A stretch of DNA of 64,000 bases from JANQEA01 sp964466035. GTDB lineage: Bacteria; Bipolaricaulota; Bipolaricaulia; UBA7950; UBA9294. Below, piece after piece: positions 49,220-57,569 of the stretch. Location of the stretch: NCBI GenBank assembly GCA_964466035.1, contig CAYXLR010000002.1, forward strand, positions 1 to 64,000, in the 5' to 3' direction. The position numbers were made by a program, and so were the translations under genes. Below the pieces are notes generated by a model that searched no databases, was not told the DNA's origin, and was given only the letters and a program-made list of their open reading frames with translations. The number at the start of each line of letters is the position of its first letter. Positions within the stretch are counted from its first letter, which is position 1.

Positions 49220-49343
49220 GACGGCCGGACAGCTCGGGACGTACGCCATCGCGGCGAAGGCGGCCGACCGGTTCCGCGGTACGACGCGTCGGCGTCGGCC
49301 GCTCCGGCCTTTCTCCGTCGACGCCGAGCGGGCGCTCTGAGGC

Positions 49344-49372
49344 CTGACGATCGTCGGGGAGTCGTCTATAAT
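49344..49372 (+). promoter_or_regulatory. Promoter before the second skp gene
   Basis: CTGACG (49344-49349) and TATAAT (49367-49372) are spaced by 17 bases. It would drive skp2-fabZ-ftcD-murD independently of bamA, with a leader of about 25 bases ending in AAGGAGG. Confidence 0.6.
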
Positions 49373-49403
49373 CGGCGGAACGGAGATTCACAAGGAGGAT
49401 GGC

Positions 49404-50138
49404 ATGTCCCGAAATACGCTATTCATCGCCGGTCTTGCTTTGCTTCTGGCCGTCGGAGCGTTGGTCCTTCATTTCGCGCTCCCGTCGGGAGGCGGCGTAA
49501 ACAGTTCGGAGTTCAGGGCGCTCCAGAACGAAGTGGCGAATCTGCGGCAGCAGGGTGCCCTGCGGATCGCGTTCGTGAAGGCCGAGGACGCCTTCAAGGT
49601 CTTCACCGACGCCGTGAGCGACATGCGGCAGCGGGCGACCGACAAGGCGGCGGAGGTCGTTCAGCTTCAGCAGGAGTACAACAACGGGACGATCTCGGAC
49701 AGCGATTTCGAGCAGCAAATGATGGAACTGAAGGCCGAGTTTCTCGACGCCCAATACGCGGTCCAGGTGACGATGATCGACAGGATGATCGCCGCGGACG
49801 GCTTCGCGGACATCCGCGGGGAACTGACGGCGCTCAAGGAGGAAGCGCAGACCTACGTCGACGGGATGAAGGACCTGCTCTCGACCGCGCGGATCGGCGT
49901 CATCGGCACCGCCGAGTTCGACAGCCGCTACGCCCAACTGGAGAACGCGTACCAGCAGCTCGATCAGCTCCTCGTCAGTGCCGCCACGGTGAAGGTCGTC
50001 GAGGCCGCTGAGGAGGTGGCGCTCGAGCGCGGATTCGATCTCGTTTTGAACAAGCAGAACGTCTACGTGTACTCAAACCCCGCCTCGGTGGTCGACATCA
50101 CCGACCTCGTCAAGACGAGACTCTCGGGGTACCTGTAG
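49404..50138 (+). CDS. Skp/OmpH family periplasmic chaperone, paralogue 2
   Basis: This product is 244 residues, exactly the length of its upstream paralogue, with the same opening (MSRNTLFIAGLALLLAVGAL) and ending (PASVVDITDLVKTRLSGYL). The middle differs, for example RIAFVKAEDAFKVFTDAVSDM and QLQQEYNNGTISDSDFEQQMMEL. It arose by tandem duplication. The two copies may form mixed trimers or hold different clients. The ribosome-binding region AAGGAGGATGGCATG is also shared between the two genes. Confidence 0.86.
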   Translation: MSRNTLFIAGLALLLAVGALVLHFALPSGGGVNSSEFRALQNEVANLRQQGALRIAFVKAEDAFKVFTDAVSDMRQRATDKAAEVVQLQQEYNNGTISDSDFEQQMMELKAEFLDAQYAVQVTMIDRMIAADGFADIRGELTALKEEAQTYVDGMKDLLSTARIGVIGTAEFDSRYAQLENAYQQLDQLLVSAATVKVVEAAEEVALERGFDLVLNKQNVYVYSNPASVVDITDLVKTRLSGYL

Positions 50139-50149
50139 GCGGGACGGCC

Positions 50150-50599
50150 ATGCTTGACATCGAGGCGATCCGCCGGTCCTTGCCTCATCGGTATCCGTTC
50201 CTGATGGTCGATCGCGTCCTCGAGCAGGAGGACGGCCGCGTCGTCGCGGTGAAGAACGTCTCCGTCAACGAGCCGTACTTCCAGGGACACTTCGCCGAAC
50301 CGCTCGAAGCCGTGATGCCCGGCGTGCTGATCCTCGAGGCGATGGCGCAGACGGCCGCTTTCCTCATCCCGCAGACGGGCGAGGCGAAACGGCGCGAAGG
50401 ATACCTCGTCGGCGTGGAGAAGGCGCGCTTCCGGCGGAAGGTCGTTCCGGGCGACCGGCTCCGCATCGAGGCGGAGCGCAGTCGGGCGAAGCGGGGCCTG
50501 CTGCGGGCCGACGTCCGCGCCACCGTCGACGGGGAGTTGGCCGCGTCGGCGACGCTTTCCGTGTTGATCCCCGAGGGAGCGGCCGAGGGGCGTCCGTGA
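50150..50599 (+). CDS. fabZ: 3-hydroxyacyl-[acyl-carrier-protein] dehydratase FabZ
   Basis: FabZ removes water from 3-hydroxyacyl-ACP in fatty-acid elongation. The 149-residue product has LPHRYPFLMVDRVLE (catalytic His), FQGHFAEPLEAVMPGVLILEAMAQ (catalytic Glu in LILEAMAQ) and VGVEKARFRRKVVPGDRL. In many diderms fabZ lies between lpxD and lpxA; neither is present here. It starts 11 bases after skp2 and overlaps ftcD by four bases (GTGA). Confidence 0.95.
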   Translation: MLDIEAIRRSLPHRYPFLMVDRVLEQEDGRVVAVKNVSVNEPYFQGHFAEPLEAVMPGVLILEAMAQTAAFLIPQTGEAKRREGYLVGVEKARFRRKVVPGDRLRIEAERSRAKRGLLRADVRATVDGELAASATLSVLIPEGAAEGRP

Positions 50600-51483
50600 T
50601 CGAGTGCATTCCCAACGTCAGCGAGGGACGCGACCGGCCGACCCTCGATCGGTTCGTCGAGGCGGTCGCCGTGACCGGCTGCCGCGTCCTCGACCTTCAC
50701 GACGATCCGGATCACTACCGATCGGTGCTCACGTTCGTCGGGGAGGAGGACGCGCTGTTCGACGGCGCCCTCGCGCTGGCGCGCGAGGCAACGGGCTCGA
50801 TCGATCTCCGCGCGCGGCGCGGCGTTCATCCGCGGATGGGCGCGGTCGACGTGATCCCCTTCGTGCCGCTGCGGGGCGCGACGATGGAGGATTGCGTCCG
50901 GCTCGCGCGTCGCGTCGGGCGTGCGATCGGCGAGGAGCTTAGGATTCCCGTCTTTCTCTACGGGGCGGCCGCCTCGTCCGATGCGCGCCGCAATCTGGCG
51001 GAGGTCCGAAGAGGGCAGTTCGAGGGGCTCGCGGCGAAGCTCGCCCGACCGGAGTGGATCCCGGACTTCGGCCCGAGCCGACCGCATCCGACGGCCGGCG
51101 CCGTCGCCGTCGGAGCGAGGGGCTTCCTCGTGGCGTTCAACGTCGTCCTGAAGACCGCCGATCTAACGATCGGGCGGCGGATCGCACGGGCGATCCGCGA
51201 GGCGGACGGCGGATTGAAGGGGGTCAAGGCGCTCGGCCTGCCGCTCGCCGGCCGGCGGCTCGTTCAAGTGTCGATGAATCTGACCGACGTCGGGTCGACG
51301 AGCCTCCTCGCGGCGTACGAGCGCGTCGAGCGCGAGGCCACGGCTCTCGGTGCGTCCGTGGTCGAGAGCGAAATCGTCGGGTTGGTTCCGCGCGCCGCCC
51401 TCGGCGGCGCGACGACGGAGGCCCTCCGGCTCGATCGAGAGCTGGAGGACGTCGTCCTCGAGAACCGCTTGGCGGCCCGATGA
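50596..51483 (+). CDS. ftcD: Glutamate formimidoyltransferase
   Basis: The enzyme moves a formimino group from formiminoglutamate to tetrahydrofolate in histidine breakdown. The 295-residue product matches the transferase part alone: IECIPNVSEGRD, HDDPDHYRSVLTFVG, RRGVHPRMGAVDVIPF, KTADLTIGRRIARAIREA and VQVSMNLTDVGSTSL. There is no cyclodeaminase domain. No other histidine-degradation gene lies nearby; it sits between fabZ and murD with four-base overlaps on both sides, so it is expressed with envelope genes. A one-carbon role for folate pools is likely but unproven. Confidence 0.93.
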   Translation: MIECIPNVSEGRDRPTLDRFVEAVAVTGCRVLDLHDDPDHYRSVLTFVGEEDALFDGALALAREATGSIDLRARRGVHPRMGAVDVIPFVPLRGATMEDCVRLARRVGRAIGEELRIPVFLYGAAASSDARRNLAEVRRGQFEGLAAKLARPEWIPDFGPSRPHPTAGAVAVGARGFLVAFNVVLKTADLTIGRRIARAIREADGGLKGVKALGLPLAGRRLVQVSMNLTDVGSTSLLAAYERVEREATALGASVVESEIVGLVPRAALGGATTEALRLDRELEDVVLENRLAAR

Positions 51484-52787
51484 CCCCTCGGCTCGGAACC
51501 GTCACGGTCGAGCGGCTGCTCGTCGTCGGCCTCGGAATCACCGGGAGGGCCGTCTGCGAATACGCCGTGCGGCACGGCGTGTCGACCTTTCTCAGCGAGC
51601 AGCGGTCGCTGTCCGACGAGGAGCGCCGATGGCTCGGCGACCGCGGGATTTCGTACGAGGAGGGCGGGCACACCGATCGAGCGCTGGCCGGCGTCGACGC
51701 GATCGTGCTCAGCCCGAGCGTTCCGACGGCCTCGACGCTCGTCGACCGCGCGGTGCGGCGCGGGATTCCCGTCTACTCGGAGCTCGACTTCGCCGCGCTC
51801 GTGAGCCCTTCGCCGCCGATCGTCGCCGTCACCGGGACGAACGGGAAGAGCTCGACCGTCGCGCTGATCGGGGACCTCTTGCGCTTCTGGGGGCGCCGGG
51901 CGCCGGTCGTCGGGAACATCGGGCACCCGCTCATCGATGCGGCGGACGAGGTGGCGAGCTGCGACGCGATCGTCGTCGAGGCGAGCAGCTACCAGCTCGA
52001 GCAGTCGGTCGCCTTCCGGCCCCGCGTCGGCGTGCTGCTCAACCTCGCGCCGGACCACCTCGCCCGCCACGGGACGATGGACGCCTACGCCGAGGCGAAG
52101 GGGCGGCTGTTTCGTCTTCAGACGTCGGACGACGTGGCCGTCCTGCCGAGCGATCTGCGCGCGCGCTTCCCGCAGGGGGCGGGCCGGCGCGTTGTCTACG
52201 ACGACGAACGGCTCGTCCTTCCGGACGGGTCGGAGCGGCTCTCCCCGCACCACCGCGCGAACCTCCGCGCGGCGCTCTGTGCGTGCGAGGCGCTGCTGCC
52301 TGAGGTCGATCGACGGGAGGTTCCGCTCGACCGGATCGTCGCCGCCCTTCGACTGCCCCACCGGATGGAGGCGGTGGGGTCCGTCGGTGGAGTCCGCGCG
52401 ATCGACGACTCGAAGGCGACCAACCCGGCGTCGACGGTCGCCGCGTTGGCCGCGACCGACGGGCCGGTGGTCCTCCTCCTCGGCGGCCGGGCGAAGCGGG
52501 CGGGGTACGAAGCGCTGAGGGACGCGATCGAGGCGTCGGCGGTCCGGCGGATCGTCCTGTTCGGGGAAGCGGCCGAGGAGTTGGCGGCGCTTCTCGCGGG
52601 CCGAGCGATCGATCGCGCCCCGAACGTCGAGGCCGCGGTCCGCGTCGGGCTCGAAGCGGCGCGTCCCGGCGGCACGCTCCTCTTCTCCCCGGCCTGCTCG
52701 AGCTTCGACCAGTACCGCAGTTTCGAGGAGCGGGGCGAGGCGTTCTCGCGCGCGGTCCGCGCGCACGCCGGCTTCGTCGACGCCTGA
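51480..52787 (+). CDS. murD: UDP-N-acetylmuramoyl-L-alanine:D-glutamate ligase
   Basis: MurD adds D-Glu to UDP-MurNAc-L-Ala. The 435-residue product has the N-terminal nucleotide-sugar fold (LLVVGLGITGRAVCEYA), the ATP loop VTGTNGKSSTVALIGDLL, VVEASSYQLEQS and LNLAPDHLARHGTMDAYAEAK. The C-terminal domain has RAIDDSKATNPASTVAAL and the terminal LFSPACSSFDQYRSFEERGEAF. Length and motifs point to MurD rather than MurC, which is separately encoded at 55152. ATG 51480 overlaps the ftcD stop (ATGA). Confidence 0.93.
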   Translation: MTPRLGTVTVERLLVVGLGITGRAVCEYAVRHGVSTFLSEQRSLSDEERRWLGDRGISYEEGGHTDRALAGVDAIVLSPSVPTASTLVDRAVRRGIPVYSELDFAALVSPSPPIVAVTGTNGKSSTVALIGDLLRFWGRRAPVVGNIGHPLIDAADEVASCDAIVVEASSYQLEQSVAFRPRVGVLLNLAPDHLARHGTMDAYAEAKGRLFRLQTSDDVAVLPSDLRARFPQGAGRRVVYDDERLVLPDGSERLSPHHRANLRAALCACEALLPEVDRREVPLDRIVAALRLPHRMEAVGSVGGVRAIDDSKATNPASTVAALAATDGPVVLLLGGRAKRAGYEALRDAIEASAVRRIVLFGEAAEELAALLAGRAIDRAPNVEAAVRVGLEAARPGGTLLFSPACSSFDQYRSFEERGEAFSRAVRAHAGFVDA

Positions 52788-52948
52788 ATCCAAGGACGGG
52801 GATCCCGATCTTGCGGGACAACCGTCCGCCCCACGTTGGACCGAGCGTATCGCGGCCGGCGACACCGTTCCTTTCTCTCCCGGGCAGATGGCGGAACCAT
52901 TGACCCGCTGCTGAGACGAGACTTCACTTCAGCACCGAGGAGCGACCA
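52788..52948. other. Intergenic region between murD and ftsW with a branched hairpin
   Basis: GGACGG (52794-52799) pairs with CCGTCC (52822-52827), and CCCG (52804-52807) with CGGG (52814-52817) inside it. No T run follows, so termination after murD is uncertain. No clear promoter for ftsW is seen in the rest of the gap. Confidence 0.4.
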
Positions 52949-54031
52949 GTGGGGGGACAAGCGGACCGACGGACGATTCTCGTGACATCGCTCCTCGTCT
53001 TGGCGGGTCTGATCGCGCTGTACAGCGCCTCCGCCCCGTTCTCCCTGCGGCACTTCGGCAGCGACACGTCGATGCTCGTCCGGCAGGTGGTCGCGGCCCT
53101 GCTCGGCGTCGCGGCGCTGGCCGTGCTCGCCGCCGCCGACTATCGGCGGTTGGCGGCGATCAACGATCTGTTGCTTCTCGGGGCGTTCGCTCTGACGGTG
53201 GCGACGGTCCTTCCCCTCGGGATCGGAGACGGACGATGGTTGACCCTCGGGCCGGCGTCGTTCCAGCCGACCGAGCTGCTCAAGTTCTCGTTGGTCCTCT
53301 ACCTTGCGTCGAGCCTGGCGAGGAAGGGCGATAGGGTACGGACCTTCCTGGACGGGGTCCTGCCGTACTTGATCGTCCTCGGCGTGCTGGCCGCCGTGGT
53401 CGTGAACCAGCCGGATCTCGGGATGGTCCTCGTCCTCGGCGCCGTCACGCTGGCGATGCTCTTCTTCGCCGGGGCGCGCCTTCGGCACCTCGCTGGCGTC
53501 GCCCTCGGATGCGCCCCGCTCGTTTTCCTCGCGGTCCGATTCGCGCCGTACCGAATGGCGAGGCTCCTCTCCTTTCTCAATCCGTACGCGCACAGCGAGA
53601 CGTCCGGCTACCAGACGATCCAGTCGCTGATCGCGGTCGGCTCCGGCGGGCTGTTCGGCCGCGGGCTCGGCGCATCGAGGGCGAAGCTCTTCTACCTGCC
53701 CCAGTCGCACAACGACTTCATCGCCGCGGTCGTCGCCGAAGAGCTCGGCTTCGTCGGGATGGTGGCGATGCTCGGACTCCTCGGATTCCTGGTCTGGAGG
53801 GCGTTCGTCATCGCCGAGCGGGCGCCGGATCGGCTCGGTCGCCTGCTGGCGCTGGGGATCGGCTTCGCGTTTGCGTTCCAGACGCTCGTCAACCTCGGCG
53901 TCGTGGTCGGCCTCCTCCCGGTGACCGGTCTGACGCTTCCGTTTCTCAGCAACGGGGGCTCGTCGTTGATCGTCACGTTGGCGATGGTCGGCGTGTTGCT
54001 CAGCATCTCGAGGCGGGAGGCGCTGCGATGA
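52949..54031 (+). CDS. ftsW: Peptidoglycan glycosyltransferase FtsW/RodA family
   Basis: The 360-residue SEDS-family membrane protein polymerises lipid II at the septum. Ten or so helices are visible. Conserved loops include GDGRWLTLGPASFQPTELLK (with the Glu required in SEDS enzymes), VVNQPDLGMVLVL, QSLIAVGSGGLFGRGLGASRAK, LPQSHNDFIAAVVAEELGF and LPFLSNGGSSLIVTLAMVG. The position within the dcw cluster next to murG makes FtsW more likely than RodA. The GTG at 52949 follows GAGGAG. It overlaps murG by four bases. Confidence 0.93.
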   Translation: MGGQADRRTILVTSLLVLAGLIALYSASAPFSLRHFGSDTSMLVRQVVAALLGVAALAVLAAADYRRLAAINDLLLLGAFALTVATVLPLGIGDGRWLTLGPASFQPTELLKFSLVLYLASSLARKGDRVRTFLDGVLPYLIVLGVLAAVVVNQPDLGMVLVLGAVTLAMLFFAGARLRHLAGVALGCAPLVFLAVRFAPYRMARLLSFLNPYAHSETSGYQTIQSLIAVGSGGLFGRGLGASRAKLFYLPQSHNDFIAAVVAEELGFVGMVAMLGLLGFLVWRAFVIAERAPDRLGRLLALGIGFAFAFQTLVNLGVVVGLLPVTGLTLPFLSNGGSSLIVTLAMVGVLLSISRREALR

Positions 54032-55155
54032 GGGTGATGGTCGCCGGCGGCGGGACGGGCGGGCACTTCTATCCGGGGCTGGCGATCCTCGAAGGGCTCA
54101 GAGAACGCGATCCGGGCGTGCGCGTCGCCTACGTCGGCACGCGGACGGGAATCGAGGCCGGGGTCCTCCCCGCGCATCCGTGGATCCGCTTCTACCCGAT
54201 TCACGTCTGCGGATTCTCCCGTCGTGGCGTCCTACGGGATCTCTGGACGTTCCTCCGCCTCGCGGTCGGACTCCTGGAGACGCTGCTGGTCCTCGCCCGG
54301 TTCAGGCCGCGGATCGTGATCGGCGTCGGAGGGTACTCCTCCTTCCCACCGCTCTTCCTCGGGGCGCTCCTCGGCCGGCTATTCCGCGTCCGGACGGTGA
54401 TCCACGAGCAGAACGTCGTCGCCGGGCTCGCCAACCGATGGCTCTCCCGTTTCGTCGACCTCGTCCTGGTGTCGTTTCCCCAGACCGAGCGGTCGTTCCC
54501 GCGGGCGCGCCGGCTCGTGGTGACCGGGAATCCCATTCGGGAGGAGTTCCTCCACGTCGTGCGGTCCGACAGGCTCTACCGGCGATTCGGGCTCGACCCG
54601 CATCGCCGGACGATCCTCGTCTTCGGCGGTTCGAAGGGGTCGACCGAGATCACCGAGCGGATCCTTGGCGCCAAGGACGTCATCGGGGCGAACGACGGGC
54701 TGCAGATCCTCCTCGTCACCGGGAGCGACCGCGCGACCGACGCGGTCCGGCGGGAGCTGAGGTCCTCGCCCGTCCGCAACATCGTCGTCGAGTCGTACGT
54801 CGATCACATGGGGGCCGCGTTCGCCGTCGCCGACCTGGTCGTCTGCCGTGCCGGGGCCACGTCGCTGGCCGAGATCACGGCCTGCGGGAAGGCGTCGGTC
54901 TTGATCCCGTGGCGAGAGGCGGCGGACGATCACCAATGGGAGAACGCTCGGCTCCTCCAGGAGGAGGGGGCTTGCGCGGTGGTCGACGAGGAGGGTATCG
55001 TAGAGCGGAACCTGGTTCGGCTCATCGCGAATCTGATTTGCGACGAGGCGGCCCTGGATCGGCTGGCGGGGAACGCCGGCCGCCTGGGACAGCGAGGTGC
55101 CGCGGCGCTGATCCTGGGAGAGATCCAATCGATGATGAGGGGGGCAGGCGCGTGA
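54028..55155 (+). CDS. murG: UDP-GlcNAc:undecaprenyl-pyrophosphoryl-MurNAc-pentapeptide transferase MurG
   Basis: MurG makes lipid II at the inner face of the membrane. The 375-residue product has VMVAGGGTGGHFYPGLAI, IGVGGYSSFPPLFLGAL, VIHEQNVVAGLANRWLSR, LVVTGNPIREEFL, LVFGGSKGSTEIT and the C-terminal donor-binding VVCRAGATSLAEITACGKASVLIPW. All signature residues are in place. ATGA overlaps join it to ftsW and murC. Confidence 0.95.
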   Translation: MRVMVAGGGTGGHFYPGLAILEGLRERDPGVRVAYVGTRTGIEAGVLPAHPWIRFYPIHVCGFSRRGVLRDLWTFLRLAVGLLETLLVLARFRPRIVIGVGGYSSFPPLFLGALLGRLFRVRTVIHEQNVVAGLANRWLSRFVDLVLVSFPQTERSFPRARRLVVTGNPIREEFLHVVRSDRLYRRFGLDPHRRTILVFGGSKGSTEITERILGAKDVIGANDGLQILLVTGSDRATDAVRRELRSSPVRNIVVESYVDHMGAAFAVADLVVCRAGATSLAEITACGKASVLIPWREAADDHQWENARLLQEEGACAVVDEEGIVERNLVRLIANLICDEAALDRLAGNAGRLGQRGAAALILGEIQSMMRGAGA

Positions 55156-56531
55156 TCGACACGGGCTCGCGGGTTCATTTCGTCGGGATGGGCGGGATCG
55201 GCATGAGCGGTCTCGCCGCGGTCCTCCTTGCGCGCGGAGACGAGATTTCGGGGTCGGATCTCCGGACGAGCCGTCAGCTCGAGTCCCTCCGACGCGCCGG
55301 TGCGGCCGTCTACGTCGGACACGACGAGCGACACGTGGCGGACGACCTGGACCGCGTGATCGTCTCTTCGGCGATTCCCTCGGACAACGTGGAGGTGCGA
55401 GCGGCGCGGCGGCGGCGGATCCCGATCGTTCGGCGGCTCGACGCGCTCGCCGAGATCCTCCGTGCCCATCGCTCCGTCGGGATCACCGGGACGCACGGGA
55501 AGACGACGACGACGGCGATGCTCGCGACGATCCACAGGGAACTCGGCCACGCGCCGAGCTTCCTGATCGGGGCGCACTGCCCCGGGCTCGGGGGAAACGC
55601 CCGGCTCGACGCCGGGGAGTGGTTCGTGGCGGAGATCGACGAGAGCGACGGCCTGTTCCTCGACGTGGAGCCGGACGTCGCCGTTCTCACCAACGTCGGG
55701 CTCGATCACTTCCAGACCTACCACGATCTGAACGAGATCCGCGGTGCCTTCCGCCGGTACGTCTCCCAGGCGGGCCGCGCGGTCCTGGCGATCGACAATC
55801 CGCACGTGGAGGCGATCGCGCGAGGCCTGCCGGACGTGCTGACCGTCGGGCTCCGTCGCGAGGCGGACGTCCGCGCGGTCAACCTGCGGTTCGAGAGGTT
55901 CAGGACGACGTTCGACTTGCTGGAACGCGGGAAGAAGACGGCGCGCGTCTCCCTGCCTGCGCCCGGCGAGCACAACGTCGAGAACGCGCTCTGTGCCCTC
56001 GGCGCGGCGCGGCTGACCGGCGTCGGCTTGGGCGACGCCGCGCGGGCGCTCTCCGCGTTCGTCCTCCCGCATCGGCGGTTCGAGGTCCTGGAGGAGAACG
56101 GCGTGACCGTCGTCGACGACTACGCGCATCTGCCGGAGGAGATCGAGGCGACGCTGCGGGCGATCCGCTCCGGTTGGCGCGACCGCCGGATCGTCGCGGT
56201 CTTCCAGCCGCACAGGTACAGCCGGACCCGCGCGCTCGGTTTGCAGTTCGGATCGGCGTTCGCGCTGGCCGACACGGTTATCGTCACGTCGGTCTACCCC
56301 GCGTGCGAACCGCCGATACCCGGCGTCTCCTCGCGGTCGATCGTGCGGTCGATCGAGCGTGAGACGTCGGCGGACGTTCATTCGATCGCGAGAAAGGACG
56401 ACGCGATCGAGTTCCTCAAGGCGCGGATCGTCCCGGGCGACTTCATCGTCTCCTTCGGAGCCGGGGACATCTGGACCGTCACGGAGGAGCTCGCCCACTT
56501 CCTCGAGCAAGGCCGGTTCTGCACCGCGTAA
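55152..56531 (+). CDS. murC: UDP-N-acetylmuramate:L-alanine ligase
   Basis: MurC starts the peptide stem of peptidoglycan. The 459-residue product has HFVGMGGIGMSGLAAVLLARG, the ATP loop GITGTHGKTTTTAMLA, VAEIDESDGLFLDVEPDVAVL, FVLPHRRFEVLEENGVTVVDDYAHLP and FQPHRYSRTRALG. These match MurC by the HFVGIGG-type opening. GTG 55152 overlaps the murG stop. murB, often fused to or next to murC, is absent; ftsQ follows after a promoter-bearing gap of about 300 bases. Confidence 0.95.
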   Translation: MIDTGSRVHFVGMGGIGMSGLAAVLLARGDEISGSDLRTSRQLESLRRAGAAVYVGHDERHVADDLDRVIVSSAIPSDNVEVRAARRRRIPIVRRLDALAEILRAHRSVGITGTHGKTTTTAMLATIHRELGHAPSFLIGAHCPGLGGNARLDAGEWFVAEIDESDGLFLDVEPDVAVLTNVGLDHFQTYHDLNEIRGAFRRYVSQAGRAVLAIDNPHVEAIARGLPDVLTVGLRREADVRAVNLRFERFRTTFDLLERGKKTARVSLPAPGEHNVENALCALGAARLTGVGLGDAARALSAFVLPHRRFEVLEENGVTVVDDYAHLPEEIEATLRAIRSGWRDRRIVAVFQPHRYSRTRALGLQFGSAFALADTVIVTSVYPACEPPIPGVSSRSIVRSIERETSADVHSIARKDDAIEFLKARIVPGDFIVSFGAGDIWTVTEELAHFLEQGRFCTA

Positions 56532-56751
56532 GCGGGCCGGTGCTTTCTTCGCCTTTCGCCGACGATCGTGCGGTTCGGCGAGCGGATCGTGGCTCGAACG
56601 TCGCGGTTCTCCGGCGGAACGGCGAGACCCCCGCCTCCTCGTTTGTTCAGGATATTCAATACTATAAAAACTGATACAACACTACAGGGTACGAGACGCG
56701 CAACCGCCGCTGCCTACGTCGGAGCGTCGAACGCGGAGATGCACTAGGAAA

Positions 56752-56780
56752 TTGACATTCTCTATCAAAAGGTGTATAAC
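56752..56780 (+). promoter_or_regulatory. ftsQAZ promoter
   Basis: A consensus TTGACA (56752-56757) and TATAAC (56775-56780) are spaced by 17 bases in an AT-rich patch. The 56532-56751 stretch between murC and this site holds no gene, only a weak hairpin (TCGCCGA...TCGGCGA near 56559-56583) and an AT-rich run (56650-56690). This is the best promoter in the division cluster. Confidence 0.75.
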
Positions 56781-56828
56781 AGTCCTCACGAATCTCGCTC
56801 TAGCAGGGCGGTATGGGGTCATTGACGG

Positions 56829-57557
56829 GTGAAGGAGGGGGCATTCTGGCGCGGAAGCGCGTTTCGGGTCATCGCTGTAGGGGGGGTTCTCATTACTGCT
56901 GCTGCCATTGCTCTTTGCACGCCATGGTTCGGCCTGGTTGACCTGCGGGAGGTCGTGATCACGGGGAATCGCCACGCCGCGGCGGCGGATCTCGTTTCCC
57001 TCTCGGGCTTGCAGCGAGGGCAGTCTCTCCTGGCGACGTCGCTCGGACGTGTCAGCGCCAACCTGTTGAGGCATCCTTGGGTCAAGAGCGTCTCGCTTCA
57101 GCGCAGGCTGCCCCACACGCTTCTCATCGCGATCCGCGAACGGGACGAAGTGGCCTGGATGTCCGCACCGTCGAACGACGGTTGCCTCACGATCGCCGAG
57201 GGCGGCGTGATCGTCTCGTCGGACTGCGAGCGCAGATCGTCTCTGATCGAGCTTCTCGGAGCGCGTCTCTCCGGGAGTCGGGTCGGCGCTTCTCTGGTCG
57301 ACGCGGCGGCGGTCGACCTGATCGACAGGCTCCGGGGCGGCGAGCTCGCCTCTCTCGGAGTAACCCGAATCGACCTCACCGATCCGGACTCCGTCGAGCT
57401 GGAGGCGGGATCGGGCATCCGCATTCTCCTTGGGGGCATGACCGACGTGCCGTCGCGACTGGATTCCCTTGCGGCGCTCTGCCGTTCGCTGGACATAGAA
57501 GACTACGAGGTCATCGATCTCAGATTCGGGGGTGAGGCGACGCTCGTGCCTCGGTAA
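56829..57557 (+). CDS. ftsQ: Cell-division protein FtsQ/DivIB
   Basis: The 242-residue product is a bitopic membrane protein: one helix (VIAVGGVLITAAAIALCTPWF), then a POTRA domain (LREVVITGNRHAAAADLVSLSG), and the FtsQ beta domain (RHPWVKSVSLQRRLPHTLLIAIRERDEVAW). It links the early and late divisome. GTG 56829 is the only start that includes the helix, though its ribosome-binding site is poor and the AAGGAGGGG just downstream lies after the start. The gene lies 12 bases before ftsA, in the classic order. Confidence 0.88.
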   Translation: MKEGAFWRGSAFRVIAVGGVLITAAAIALCTPWFGLVDLREVVITGNRHAAAADLVSLSGLQRGQSLLATSLGRVSANLLRHPWVKSVSLQRRLPHTLLIAIRERDEVAWMSAPSNDGCLTIAEGGVIVSSDCERRSSLIELLGARLSGSRVGASLVDAAAVDLIDRLRGGELASLGVTRIDLTDPDSVELEAGSGIRILLGGMTDVPSRLDSLAALCRSLDIEDYEVIDLRFGGEATLVPR

Positions 57558-57569
57558 GGCGGTGAAGAG

